Below are positions 36,665-45,819 of a stretch of DNA of 64,000 nucleotides, piece by piece. The DNA is taken from assembly GCA_050010035.1 (NCBI GenBank), contig JBEKLU010000010.1:1-64000 (forward strand). Reading direction: 5' to 3'. Numbering within the stretch: the stretch's first letter is position 1; each line of letters opens with the position of its first letter. Source of the stretch: Roseiarcus sp050010035 (lineage in GTDB: Bacteria > Pseudomonadota > Alphaproteobacteria > Rhizobiales > Beijerinckiaceae). The notes beneath the pieces are model-generated. The model was not told where the DNA came from. It saw nothing but the letters and a program-made list of their open reading frames with translations, and did not search any database. Both the position numbers and the translations under genes were made by a program.

Positions 36665-37057
36665 TAAACCAAATGCAAAGGAATTGTCGTTTCGGCCGAC
36701 GCGCGCGACGCGTCCAGATCGACTCGACGAAGAATTCGCCGTTCGCACATCGACGGCGCCGCGTGGCCCGCCGGCAGCCGCTCGCGAGGCGCGAGCGATT
36801 CGTTTCCGCTCGTCCCCGCCCGATCGCGGCCTCGGCCGATCCGCTCGGGCGGCTCGCGCGCGCGACGCCGAAAGCCTTCGGACTCCGCCTTGTCGACGAC
36901 GATCCGGCGAAGCGGCGCATTGCGCGCACGGGGACGCGGCGGCGCCCGGCCGCCCGCGCGGCGCCCAACGACGCCCGTGTGCATCGGCCGACGCGGGCCG
37001 CGGCTTCGGCTGCGGCGCCGCCGGCCGACTCGGCGGCAATCTTGTCTTGATATCTAT

Positions 37058-37070
37058 GCGTATCATACGC
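37058..37070 (+). promoter_or_regulatory. Perfect palindromic operator-like element
   Basis: GCGTAT-C-ATACGC, a perfect 13-base palindrome within ATGCGTATCATACGCTAC. It has the shared core on both strands (ATGCGTAT and TAGCGTAT). TTGTCT at 37042-37047 could be a -35. The next confident gene starts 420 bases downstream. Confidence 0.5.
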
Positions 37071-37253
37071 TACACAATCTGCATCGACGGATCGGCGGAC
37101 CGCTCCGCCGGCCGAGGCGCCGGACGCCGCGACGAAGGGGACGATCGATCGGCGTCGACGCGCCGGGCGTTGACGTCGCGCGACGCTCGAGGGCCTTTCG
37201 AGCGCGATCGGGCCGCGATCCGTCAGATCTTCGCGGCGAACGGGAGGCGAGGG

Positions 37254-37394
37254 ATGCGCGTTCGAGTCTGGCGCCGGTTCGGCTTTGGCCTGCGGCGCGA
37301 CGCGTCCGTCATGGTCGCTGGGATCGTCTCCGACCCATGTTCTTTCACGACCGGCTTAGCGTTCGATCTCTCGGGAGGGCGGGCGACCTATTGA
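37254..37394 (+). other. Short ORF in the ligase leader
   Basis: A 46-residue frame from an ATG with a strong ribosome site (GGGAGGCGAGGG). The product is unrecognised. It ends 95 bases before the ligase start. Either a leader peptide, a decayed gene or chance. Confidence 0.2.
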
Positions 37395-37489
37395 AGCGGT
37401 CGAGGACCGCCGTTGACAACGTCCCGGTCGGGCGCGTTCACGAGTTATGCGCTCGCGTGTCGCCCGATCGGCAACAAGGAGAAGAGGCG

Positions 37490-39046
37490 ATGCAGGGAAC
37501 AAGCTTCTTGCGGCGGGCCGTCGCCTGCAATCCCCGGGGCACGGCGACGATTTCGGGCGCGCGGCGGCGCACGTGGAGAGAAGTCGGCGAACGGACGCCG
37601 CGGTTAGCCGCCGCGCTACGCGCCCTGGGCGTCGCCGACGGGGCCTTCGTCGCCGCGCTGGCGATGAATTCGGACCGATACGTCGAGCTTTTCTTCGCCG
37701 TCCCCTGGGCCGGCGGCGCCTTGGCGCCGCTGAACATCCGCTGGTCGGCAGCCGAGAACGCCTATGCGCTCACCGACTCGAAATCCTCAGTCTTGTTCGT
37801 CGACGAGAGCTTCGTCGATCAGGCGCGCGAGCTCGAGCGCCAGCTTCCCTGGGTGAAGACCCTGGTCTACATGGGCGACGGCGACGCCCCGGACGGCATG
37901 CTCTCCTACGAAGCCCTGATCGAGCGCCACGCCCCGATGGAAGACGCCAACCGGCGCGACGAGGATCTCTGGGTGATCTTCTACACCGGCGGGACGACGG
38001 CGCACCCGAAAGGCGTGATGATGTCGCACCGCGCGCTCTTCGTCGGGACCATCGCCTATCTTTCGATGCTGCCCACCATCGAGGATCTGAGCTTCGCCTA
38101 CGTCGGCGGCTTCTTCCATTTCGCCGGCGCGAGCCCCCTGCTCTACATCACGCTGGCGGGCGGCACGCACGTGCCGCTGCCCAAGTTCGATCCCGCGCTG
38201 GTGATGAAGGCGATCTCGGAGCACAAGGTCACCAATGCGACGCTCGTGCCGACGATGATCAACATGCTGCTCAATCATCCCGACTTCGAGCGCTACGACC
38301 TGAGCAGCTTGCAGACTTGCGTCTACGGCGGCTCGCCGATGCCCGAGGCGCTGATGGCGCAGGCGATGAAGAAACTGCCGACCTGGCGCTTCTTCCAGAT
38401 TTTCGGGATGACGGAAACCGGCGGCTTCGCGACGATGCTGCGCTGGCGCGACCATATCCTTTCCGGCCCGAAATCTTCACGCATGCGCTCCGCCGGCCAG
38501 CCGGCGCCCGGCACCGAAATCAAGATCGAGCTGCCCGACGGCAGCGTCGCGCCGCCCAATACGCTGGGCGAAATCGTCGTGCGCAGCGACAATCTGATGA
38601 GCGGCTATCTCAACAATCCCGAAGCCACGGCCGCCGTTCTCAAGGACGGCTGGATGTACACCGGCGACGCCGGCACGATCGACGAAGACGGCTTCCTCTA
38701 CGTCGCCGATCGCCTCAAGGACATGATCGTCACCGGCGGCGAGAACGTCTATTCGATCGAGGTCGAGCGCGTCCTGTTCACGCACCCGGCCGTGCGCGAA
38801 GCCGCGGTGATCGGCATACCCAGCGAGCAGTGGGGAGAGAGCGTGCACGCCGTGGTGGTGCTCAGGCAGGGGGCCAGCGTCACCGAGGAGGAGCTCACCG
38901 CCCATTGTCGCAGCCTGATCGGCGGCTACAAGATCCCGCGCAGCTACGAATTCCGCACCGAACCCTTGCCGGTGACGGCGGTCGGCAAGGTCCGCAAGAA
39001 CGTCTTGCGCGATCCCTGGTGGGTCGGCCGCACGCGCAAACTCTGA
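37490..39046 (+). CDS. Acyl-CoA synthetase (AMP-forming)
   Basis: A 518-residue ligase. The P-loop YTGGTTAHPKG starts at residue 165; further motifs are FQIFGMTETGG, GWMYTGDAGTIDEDGFLYVADRLKDMIVTGGENVYS and the C-terminal catalytic Lys in VTAVGKVRKNVLRD. AAGGAGAAGAGG precedes the ATG at 37490; a much longer open frame upstream has no family similarity. It resembles medium/long-chain fatty-acid CoA ligases; the true acid is unknown and probably differs from that of the AliA-like ligase at 22765. Confidence 0.9.
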   Translation: MQGTSFLRRAVACNPRGTATISGARRRTWREVGERTPRLAAALRALGVADGAFVAALAMNSDRYVELFFAVPWAGGALAPLNIRWSAAENAYALTDSKSSVLFVDESFVDQARELERQLPWVKTLVYMGDGDAPDGMLSYEALIERHAPMEDANRRDEDLWVIFYTGGTTAHPKGVMMSHRALFVGTIAYLSMLPTIEDLSFAYVGGFFHFAGASPLLYITLAGGTHVPLPKFDPALVMKAISEHKVTNATLVPTMINMLLNHPDFERYDLSSLQTCVYGGSPMPEALMAQAMKKLPTWRFFQIFGMTETGGFATMLRWRDHILSGPKSSRMRSAGQPAPGTEIKIELPDGSVAPPNTLGEIVVRSDNLMSGYLNNPEATAAVLKDGWMYTGDAGTIDEDGFLYVADRLKDMIVTGGENVYSIEVERVLFTHPAVREAAVIGIPSEQWGESVHAVVVLRQGASVTEEELTAHCRSLIGGYKIPRSYEFRTEPLPVTAVGKVRKNVLRDPWWVGRTRKL

Positions 39047-39092
39047 AGGCGCGGGCGCCCCGCTTGTCCCGCTGGCCGGCCGAACGACGCCC

Positions 39093-39121
39093 TTGCACCC
39101 CGTACGCATGCGTATTAGTAC
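39093..39121 (+). promoter_or_regulatory. Promoter with shared operator element, zinc-fold dehydrogenase
   Basis: TTGCAC (39093-39098), 17 bases, TAGTAC (39116-39121). Between them TACGCATGCGTA (39103-39114) is a perfect 12-base palindrome containing the shared core ATGCGTAT in overlap. Confidence 0.55.
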
Positions 39122-39177
39122 TTCGCCGACAAGAGCGCCGGCGGAGCGATCGGGCCGCGAAGGGTGGAGGAGCGCCG

Positions 39178-39351
39178 ATGAGGCACGACGTGCTGGATGC
39201 GCCGCCGTCACGACACCGGGACGGCCGGTCTCGCGCGGCGCGACGCCGTCGGATGTCTCGGCTCGAGTCGCTCGCCGACGGGATCGAAGCGGTTTTCGCC
39301 GCCCGCCCGACGCCTCGTTCCGCCGCCAGTCGGACGCGGCTCCGGAGATGA
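39178..39351 (+). other. Short ORF overlapping the dehydrogenase start
   Basis: A 57-residue frame from an ATG with GGTGGAGGA upstream, ending in an ATGA overlap with the next gene. The product is Arg-rich but contains MSRLESLADGIEAVF, which resembles a protein N-terminus. No family can be named. It may be a truncated gene or a coupling leader. Confidence 0.25.
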
Positions 39352-40373
39352 AGGCGCTCGTTCTCGAACATCGCGGGCCGGACGGACCGCGACTGCGCGA
39401 TTTTCCCGATCCCGAGCCTGCGCCGGGCGAGGCCGTGATGCGCGTCGCCGCGGCGGCGCTCAACCGCGTCGACCTCTACATCCGCGACAGCGGCGCCGGA
39501 ATCACGCAGACGTTGCCGCTGGTGATGGGGGTCGAGGGCGCGGGCGAGATCGTCCATGCGGAACCGGGCAGCGGGCTCGAGCCGGGAATGAAGGCCATCC
39601 TCTATTCCGAGGCGTTCTGCGGCAAATGCCGATACTGCCTCGCGGGCGACCAGCCGCTCTGCGAATCCGTCCGCATCTGCGGCGAACATCGGCATGGGAC
39701 CTTCGCCGAATATATCGCCATGCCCAGCCAATGCTTTGTGCCGCTGCCGCGGGACGCCGACCTGCGCGAGGCCGGGGTGCTGATGAGCGCCTATCTCACG
39801 GCGTGGCGCATGCTGTTCGGCAAGAAGGCGCTGAGGCCCGGCGAGAGCGTGCTCGTCGTCGGCATCGGCGGCGGCGTCGCCGTCGCCTGCCTCCAGCTCG
39901 CGCGATTGGTCGGAGCGCGCGTCTACGTGACCTCGTCGAGCGACGACAAGCTCAAGCGCGCCAAGGCGCTCGGCGCGGAGGGCGGCGTCAACTATCGCAC
40001 TGAACGCGTTTCCAAACGCATCCTGGAGATGACCGGCGGCGCCGGCGTCGACATGGTCGTCGACAGCGTCGGGGAAGCGAGCTGGGGCGAATCGCTGCGG
40101 TCGCTGAGGCGGCGAGGGCGGTTGGTGACCTGCGGCGCGACGACCGGGTCGAATCCGCCCGCGGACATCCAGCGGCTGTTCATTCGGCAGCTCGAGATCT
40201 ACGGGTCCACCGGGGGCAGCCTCGCGGAATTCCGCGAGCTGCTGCAAGTCTACAACCGGGGCCTGCTGCGTCCGGTGATCGACAGCGTCTATGCATTGGA
40301 GGACATCGACGCGGCCTTCGGCCGGCTTTCGCGAGGCGAGCAGTTCGGAAAGCTCGCGGTCGTCATTGCGTGA
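39348..40373 (+). CDS. MDR-family oxidoreductase with structural zinc only
   Basis: A 341-residue medium-chain dehydrogenase/reductase. The structural zinc site is complete (Cys91, Cys94, Cys97, Cys105), and the nucleotide site VVGIGGGVAVACLQLA is present. The catalytic zinc ligands of alcohol dehydrogenases are replaced (LNRVDLYIRDS where Cys is expected, MGVEGAGEI for GHE), so it is more likely a zinc-independent enoyl or quinone-type reductase than an alcohol dehydrogenase. It is driven by its own promoter and operator; the role in the pathway is open. Confidence 0.87.
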   Translation: MKALVLEHRGPDGPRLRDFPDPEPAPGEAVMRVAAAALNRVDLYIRDSGAGITQTLPLVMGVEGAGEIVHAEPGSGLEPGMKAILYSEAFCGKCRYCLAGDQPLCESVRICGEHRHGTFAEYIAMPSQCFVPLPRDADLREAGVLMSAYLTAWRMLFGKKALRPGESVLVVGIGGGVAVACLQLARLVGARVYVTSSSDDKLKRAKALGAEGGVNYRTERVSKRILEMTGGAGVDMVVDSVGEASWGESLRSLRRRGRLVTCGATTGSNPPADIQRLFIRQLEIYGSTGGSLAEFRELLQVYNRGLLRPVIDSVYALEDIDAAFGRLSRGEQFGKLAVVIA

Positions 40374-40412
40374 GGCCGCGCGGCGCCAACGGCGCCGACG
40401 CGCTTTCCGGTA

Positions 40413-40467
40413 TTGACACGGCGTCGCGACGAGATAGGATACGCATATAGACGATATGCTAGTGTTC
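40413..40467 (+). promoter_or_regulatory. Promoter with double operator element, binding-protein gene
   Basis: A perfect -35 TTGACA (40413-40418), 16 bases, TAGGAT (40435-40440). Immediately downstream lie ATACGCAT (40439-40446, the core on the minus strand) and TATGCTAGTGTTC (40455-40467). This placement over the start site suits repression. The gene begins 79 bases further on. Confidence 0.6.
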
Positions 40468-40546
40468 GACATGGGAGGATGCACGGCCGCGCCATTCGCG
40501 CCGGCCGTCGCCGGTTTGCGCTGATGCGAACCCAAGGAGGGTTTAT

Positions 40547-41761
40547 ATGATCCGCAAAGCCTGGGGAATTTTCGGACTCGTCGCGGCTCTGACGTTCGGG
40601 CAGAGCCTGATCAGTTCCTCGATGACGGCTCAGGCTCAAACAGTGGGCCCGATCAAGATCGGCGTGCTGAAAATCGACAGCGGGCCGTTCGCGACCTACG
40701 CCAGCCTGGTCGAAGAGGCGGCGCGCACGTCGGTCGATATTCTGAACGCCGACGGCGGCGCGCTCGGCCGCAAGTTCGAGGTCGTGGTGCAGGCGCACGC
40801 CGGCACGCCGGCCAGCGCCATAGCCGCGGCGACGAGGCTGGTTCAGGAGGACGGCGTCAGCTTCATAACCGGGCAGACGCCCTCCAATCACTCGTTGGCC
40901 ATCGCGCCGCGCTTGGCCGATCTGAACGCGCTGATGATCGACGTCTATTCGCAGAGCGACGATCTGCTGACCAAGGCGTGCCAGCCGAACTATTTCCGCG
41001 TCACCACGCCGGACAGCGTCGTCACCGCGATGATGCGCGATTTCGTGAAGAAGTCTGGCGCCAAGACGTGGAACATGATCTCGCCGGATTATGCGACCGG
41101 CCACTCCTTCTCCAAGAAGTTCACCGAAATGGTCGAGGCGCTTGGCGGCTCCGTGCAGGAGTCGCTTTTCGCGCCCCAGGGCACCACCGACTTCGGCAGC
41201 TACATCTCTCAGCTCGGCAAGCCGGCCGACGGGCTGATGGTGACGCTCTACATGTCCGACGGCAACGCCTTCGCCAAGCAGCAGAAGCAGTTCGGTCTGT
41301 TCGACAAGTACAAGGTGGTGCTCGGCAACGGCTTCGCGACCGAGTACCAGCTCGACGCCCAGGGCGACACCGTGCTCGGCGTGCTCAACGGGCTGTCGTA
41401 TCACTACACGATGCCGGGCGAGCGCAACGCGGCTTACGTGAAGGCCTTCGAAGCGCTCACCAAGCGCAAGCCGATCTATACGGACGCCGACATGATGGTG
41501 GGGCTGGAAATGCTGCGCGCGGCGATCGTCAAGGCGCAGTCCACCGATGTTCCGGCGGTCCGCGCGGCGCTGTCGGGGCTGAAGGCCCCCACGATTTACG
41601 GCGACGTCGAAATGCGGGCCGCGGACCATCACCTCATCCGCCAGAACGGCGTAGCGCAGGTCGTGCGGTCCGCCGACGGCAAGACGACGTTCACGATGCG
41701 CGCGATCGAGCCGGGGGCCGATCTGTATCCGCCGCCGAGCCCCGATTGCAAAGCGCAATAG
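40547..41761 (+). CDS. LivK-type substrate-binding protein A
   Basis: A 404-residue periplasmic binding protein (Peripla_BP_6). It has a Sec signal peptide of about 31 residues (ending TAQAQ), then IKIGVLKIDSGPFATYASLVEEAARTSVDILNADGGALGRKFEVV. AAGGAGGG precedes the ATG. It is a clear paralogue of the binding protein at 45820-47001 (shared GGALGRK, GTPASAIAAA, LNALxID, VEMRAADHxL). The permease genes follow after a 726-base gap. The ligand is unknown. Confidence 0.92.
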   Translation: MIRKAWGIFGLVAALTFGQSLISSSMTAQAQTVGPIKIGVLKIDSGPFATYASLVEEAARTSVDILNADGGALGRKFEVVVQAHAGTPASAIAAATRLVQEDGVSFITGQTPSNHSLAIAPRLADLNALMIDVYSQSDDLLTKACQPNYFRVTTPDSVVTAMMRDFVKKSGAKTWNMISPDYATGHSFSKKFTEMVEALGGSVQESLFAPQGTTDFGSYISQLGKPADGLMVTLYMSDGNAFAKQQKQFGLFDKYKVVLGNGFATEYQLDAQGDTVLGVLNGLSYHYTMPGERNAAYVKAFEALTKRKPIYTDADMMVGLEMLRAAIVKAQSTDVPAVRAALSGLKAPTIYGDVEMRAADHHLIRQNGVAQVVRSADGKTTFTMRAIEPGADLYPPPSPDCKAQ

Positions 41762-42487
41762 GCGACGGCCGGGAACGGCGCGGAGACGCCGGGTCGATGG
41801 AGGCTGGTCGGCTAGTCGTCGAGTTGCGCGGCTCGCGCGCGAATTGGAGCCGCCGCCAGCGTGTGTCGCCGGCGGCGTCGCGCCGATCCTCGGACTGCAA
41901 GGGAACGGAACGCGAGGCGTGCGCGCTGGTCGAGGCGTGGCTCGGGCCGACGAAATCGGGGCGCCATTCGGCGCGCGTTGCACGGTCTCTCGCCCCTTTC
42001 CAGTCGCAACCGGATTCGACGGTCGCTTCGCGTCGGGCGCGCGGTCGATGCAAGTGCGCTCCGACGGAACGTGCGCGCGGCCGGGGCCGGCCGCATGACG
42101 GACGCCGGCGCGCTGAGGCCGGCGAATTCGGCCGCGACTGGATCGAATTCGCAAGCGTGATCGCCAATGGCGTTGCGCGAGATCGTACAGTAGCGTAATA
42201 TATCGCAATCATACTTTCACCCACGGCTGAGGGCCGGACATGAAGGGGCTCGGATGCTCGAATCGGCGGCTCAGCGCGGCGCGGACCGCCTCGCTGCGAC
42301 GGGCCTTGGGCGTCGGCGAACTCGGAAAACGGGCGCCGCGCGGGCGTCGCGACGGGCCGCGCGCGGCGATCGCTCGGCGCGCGAGGGCGGCTCGCGGCGA
42401 TCATGGCCGTGTGAGGACGCGAGTCGGCCGGCGCACGGTGTCCACCCTCGCAACCTTCGTCCGGGCGCGCCTTTGATCGGAGCCGAG
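41762..42487. other. Gene-poor gap between binding protein A and the LivH gene
   Basis: About 725 bases. No recognisable gene; open frames on both strands are Arg-rich shadows. The promoter and operator at 42173-42201 lie near its end. A 78-residue frame from an ATG at 42240 to 42476 is unrecognised and may be a decayed gene or chance. Confidence 0.5.
42173..42201 (+). promoter_or_regulatory. Promoter with shared core, second importer operon
   Basis: TTGCGC (42173-42178), 17 bases, TAATAT (42196-42201), five of six matches to the -10 consensus. The spacer ends in TAGCGTAA (42191-42198), the shared core. The permease gene starts 287 bases downstream. Confidence 0.5.
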
Positions 42488-43360
42488 ATGGACTTTTCGC
42501 AGATCTTGAACATCGCGCAACTGGCCAACGCGCTCGCATTGGCCTCGTTGCTCACGATCCTGGCGAGCGGTCTCGCACTGATCTTCGGCTTGCGCGACGT
42601 GATGAACTTCGCGCACGGCGCGCTGTTCATGATCGGCGCGTACCTCGGCTACACGATCTCGGGGATGTTCAATTTCTGGGCCGCGCTGGCGATCGTGCCG
42701 GCGCTGCTCGCCCTGCTCGGGGTGGCGTTCGAGTACGCGTTGGTCAGGCCGCTGCAACGGCGTTCGCCGATGGACGTCGCGCTCGTCACCTACGGCCTGG
42801 CGCTGATCCTCAGCCAGGTCGTGATCAAGATCTGGGGCACGGCGCCGTTGTCGGTGGCGGAGCCGCCCTCGCTCAGCGGTTCGATCAACCTGTTCGGGCA
42901 GCCCTATCCTGCGTACCGCATCTTTCTCATCGGCGTCGGCTTCGGCGCCTGCGCGGCGCTCGCCGCGTGGCTGAAGTACACGCGCTCGGGCATGCACGTG
43001 CGCGCCGTCAGCCAGTCGCCCATGGTCGCGCGGATCATGGGAGTCAACACCGACCGCCTGGGATTGCTGGTCGTTTGCATGGGCACGGGGTTCGCCGGGT
43101 TCGCGGGCGTGCTGGCGGGGCCGTATCTCTCCGTCGATCCGGCCTTGGGCGCGTCCATCCTGATCAACTGCCTGATCGTCGTCGTCATCGGCGGCCTCGG
43201 CAGCGTCGGGGGAACCATCGCGGCCGCGGTGGTGTACGGCCTCATCCAGGTCCTCGGCTCGCTGCTGTCGCCGACTCTCGCCGTCATGGCGCCCTACCTG
43301 CTCCTGTTCTTCGTGCTGCTGTGGCGACCGCAAGGCTTCGGCCGCGGGAGGGTCGCTTGA
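42488..43360 (+). CDS. LivH-type ABC permease
   Basis: A 290-residue membrane protein with about eight helices, the LivH segments IFGLRDVMNFAHGALFMIGAYLGY and VVVIGGLGSVGGTIAAAVVYGLI, and a LLWRPQGFGRGR end. GGAG lies six bases before the ATG at 42488. It is the first of five tightly packed importer genes; its stop overlaps the LivM start (TGATG). Confidence 0.92.
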   Translation: MDFSQILNIAQLANALALASLLTILASGLALIFGLRDVMNFAHGALFMIGAYLGYTISGMFNFWAALAIVPALLALLGVAFEYALVRPLQRRSPMDVALVTYGLALILSQVVIKIWGTAPLSVAEPPSLSGSINLFGQPYPAYRIFLIGVGFGACAALAAWLKYTRSGMHVRAVSQSPMVARIMGVNTDRLGLLVVCMGTGFAGFAGVLAGPYLSVDPALGASILINCLIVVVIGGLGSVGGTIAAAVVYGLIQVLGSLLSPTLAVMAPYLLLFFVLLWRPQGFGRGRVA

Positions 43361-44421
43361 TGGACGCCGTGCAGGGCTTGGCGACGGACGCATCGATGAC
43401 GCCGAGCGCTGCACGGGCGGGATACCCCGATCTTCTCAAGCGGGGCGTCGTCGTCGCCGCGTTGATCGTCCTCGGCTTGTTCGCGCCGACCGTGATCCGG
43501 AACACCTACTATCTCGGCCTGATGGGCGACGCGGTCGTGCTGGGGATCGCCGCCGTGTCGATCGGTTTCCTGGCGCATCAGTGCGGCCTCATGATGTTCG
43601 GCGCCGCGGCCTTTACCGGCGGCGCTACCTACCTTTACGCGATCGCGTTGACGCGGTTCGGCTGGAACGTGATGGCGGCGGCCGCTTTCACGCTGCTGGC
43701 CTCGACGCTGCTTTCGGCCCTGATCGGCGCGCTGATCGTACGCGCGCGGCCCCTGCCTTTCGCCATGTTGACCCTGGCGCTGGCGCAGATGTTGCGCTCG
43801 GTGGTGATGATCACCGACTTTCGGCCGGTGACCGGCGGCGACGACGGCTTGGCGCTGAGCTTCGCCGGCGCCTTTTTCGGTTTGCCCCAGGCACAGCTTT
43901 CCAGGCCCGAGGGCTTCTGGCCCGTCGCCTGGCTGGCGCTGTGCGGCGTCATGCTGCTCGCCTGGGCGGTGGGCCGCTCGCGCGCGGGGCGCGTGTTGCG
44001 CGCCATCCGGGCCAACGAAGAGCGCATGCGCTTTTCCGGCTTCAACACCTACGCGCCGCGCGTGCTGGCCTTCTCGCTCGCCGGTTTCATCGCGGCCGTC
44101 TCGGGATTGCTGACCGGGCTGCACACCGCCTTTGCGTCGCCCGAGCTGCTCGATTTCACCACCGGCGGCAACGCGCTGGTGTCGACGCTGGTCGGCGGGG
44201 TCGGCATGGTCAGCGGGCCGGTCCTCGGCGCGCTGCTTTTTGTGATCGCCCAAGATCAGTTCGGCGCCAACGGCAACCTCGAATTGCTGACCGGTCTCGG
44301 CGTGGTGCTGGTCATCGTCGCCTTTCCCGAAGGCGCGATGGGCTTCATCCGCAACTCAGTTGCGAGATTCGGCGGACGCGGCGCGCAAGCCCAGCGAGGT
44401 GGCGACCATGCTGCGCGTTGA
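43360..44421 (+). CDS. LivM-type ABC permease
   Basis: A 353-residue permease with an approximately 30-residue cytoplasmic N-terminus and about ten hydrophobic segments. Family features include GFLAHQCGLMMFGAAAFTGGATYLYA, RAIRANEERMRFSGFN and TLVGGVGMVSGPVLGALLF. It overlaps the LivH stop by one base and the LivG gene by 14 bases, indicating one transcript with coupled translation. Confidence 0.92.
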   Translation: MDAVQGLATDASMTPSAARAGYPDLLKRGVVVAALIVLGLFAPTVIRNTYYLGLMGDAVVLGIAAVSIGFLAHQCGLMMFGAAAFTGGATYLYAIALTRFGWNVMAAAAFTLLASTLLSALIGALIVRARPLPFAMLTLALAQMLRSVVMITDFRPVTGGDDGLALSFAGAFFGLPQAQLSRPEGFWPVAWLALCGVMLLAWAVGRSRAGRVLRAIRANEERMRFSGFNTYAPRVLAFSLAGFIAAVSGLLTGLHTAFASPELLDFTTGGNALVSTLVGGVGMVSGPVLGALLFVIAQDQFGANGNLELLTGLGVVLVIVAFPEGAMGFIRNSVARFGGRGAQAQRGGDHAAR

Positions 44422-45106
44422 CGACCTGACCGTGGCGTATGGCAGCCTCAGGGCGCTCGACGGAGTGAGCCTGGAAGTGGCCCGGCGCGGCGCGCTTCAT
44501 GGGATCATCGGGCCGAACGGCGCCGGCAAGTCGACATTGATGGACGCCATCACCGGCCGGCGCAAGCCGACGCACGGCCGGATTTTCTTCGACGGCCAGG
44601 ACGTCACCCGCCATTCCGTGGAGCGCCGCCGCCGCCTCGGCATGTCGCGCTCGTTCCAGCGCACCAGCATCTTTCCCGGCATTCGCGTGGGCGAGCAGTT
44701 GGAGCTGGTCGCTTCGCAGCTCGGCGAGAAAGACCTGGCCGGCATCGTCGACACCCTGGACCTCGGGCGCGTCTACGACGAGTTCGCCGACGTCATCGCC
44801 TATGGCGACCAACGGCGCGTCGACATCGCGCTCGCGCTGATCGGCCAGCCCAGCCTGATGCTGCTCGACGAGCCGGCGGCGGGTCTGTCGACCGCCGAAA
44901 CGACCACGCTGTTCGAGCATCTGGCGGCGGTGGCGCGCGAGCGCGACGTCACCGCGCTGGTGGTCGAGCACGACGTCGAGGCGGTGTTCCGCTTCTGCGA
45001 CACGATCACCGCGCTCGATCTCGGCCGCCTGCTGGCCAACGGCGCGCCGGACGAAGTGCGCCGCGACCCGCGCGTGATCGCGGCTTACCTGGGAAGCGCC
45101 GCATGA
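44408..45106 (+). CDS. LivG-type ABC importer ATPase
   Basis: A 232-residue ATPase with Walker A GPNGAGKST, a divergent signature IAYGDQRRVDIALAL and Walker B LMLLDEPAAGLS, followed by the LivG VVEHDVEAVF His switch. I chose the ATG at 44408 (GAGGTGG upstream) over one at 44360, which would add a non-family N-terminus. The stop overlaps the LivF start (ATGA). Confidence 0.92.
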   Translation: MLRVDDLTVAYGSLRALDGVSLEVARRGALHGIIGPNGAGKSTLMDAITGRRKPTHGRIFFDGQDVTRHSVERRRRLGMSRSFQRTSIFPGIRVGEQLELVASQLGEKDLAGIVDTLDLGRVYDEFADVIAYGDQRRVDIALALIGQPSLMLLDEPAAGLSTAETTTLFEHLAAVARERDVTALVVEHDVEAVFRFCDTITALDLGRLLANGAPDEVRRDPRVIAAYLGSAA

Positions 45107-45798
45107 GTTTCATCGACGTCAAGGGCCTGCGCGCCGGCTACGGCAAGTCCGTGGTTCTGCGCGATATCGATCTGCAGGTCGACGAAGGCGAGGCGGTGGC
45201 GGTGGTCGGCAAGAACGGCGCCGGCAAGTCCACCCTGCTGATGTCCTTCTTCGGCGGGACGACGGTCAGCGGCGGCTCGATCGAAGTCGGCGGCGTCGCG
45301 TTGCAGAAACTGCCGGCCTATCGGGCGGCGCAGCAGGGCGTGGCGCTGTCGCCGCAGGGCCGGATGATCCTGCCGCATCTGACGGTGGGCGAGAACCTGG
45401 CGCTCGGCGCCGCGTGCAGGCGCAAGGGGCCTTGGACGATGGAGACGGTCTTCCAACTGTTTCCGATGCTGCGCGAGCGGCGCAACGCGATGGGAACGGC
45501 GCTGAGCGGCGGTCAGCAGCAGATGGTGGCGGTTGGCCGCGCCTTGCTGGGCAATCCCCGCGTGCTGCTGCTCGACGAGCCGTCGCAAGGTTTGTCGCCG
45601 GTGCTGGTCGACGACCTGGCCCGCGTGTTCAACCAGATCCGCGCCGCCGGCGTCGGCGTGCTGATGGTCGAGCAGCACTTGAACCTGGTGCGCCGCGTCA
45701 GCCAGCGCTTCGTCGTCATGGCCAAGGGCGAAATCATCGACCAGGGACGGACCGCGGACATCGACTTCGAGGAACACCGCGCCGCTTTAGCTTTCTAG
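45103..45798 (+). CDS. LivF-type ABC importer ATPase
   Basis: A 231-residue ATPase with Walker A GKNGAGKST, signature LSGGQQQ, Walker B VLLLDEPSQGLSP and His switch MVEQHLNLV. It is co-translated with LivG through an ATGA overlap and followed 21 bases later by the second binding-protein gene. Confidence 0.92.
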   Translation: MSFIDVKGLRAGYGKSVVLRDIDLQVDEGEAVAVVGKNGAGKSTLLMSFFGGTTVSGGSIEVGGVALQKLPAYRAAQQGVALSPQGRMILPHLTVGENLALGAACRRKGPWTMETVFQLFPMLRERRNAMGTALSGGQQQMVAVGRALLGNPRVLLLDEPSQGLSPVLVDDLARVFNQIRAAGVGVLMVEQHLNLVRRVSQRFVVMAKGEIIDQGRTADIDFEEHRAALAF

Positions 45799-45819
45799 CC
45801 AGGAAAAGGGAGGGAACCT

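Larger units (their letters stand above)
36554..37489. other. 936-base gene-poor region between marR and acyl-CoA ligase
   Basis: No frame in either strand shows a recognisable family; the long open frames here are Arg/Ala/Pro-rich as expected by chance at this GC content. The region contains the marR upstream element, a perfect operator-like palindrome at 37058-37070, and a short ORF at 37254-37394 preceded by GGGAGGCGAGGG whose 46-residue product is unrecognised. It may be a long leader or the remains of a deleted gene. Confidence 0.5.

Noticed and set aside
36582..37394. 270-codon plus-strand frame between marR and the ligase
   Set aside because: Low-complexity Arg/Ala composition, no ribosome site at its start and no family resemblance; only the last 46 codons have a ribosome site and are listed separately with low confidence.
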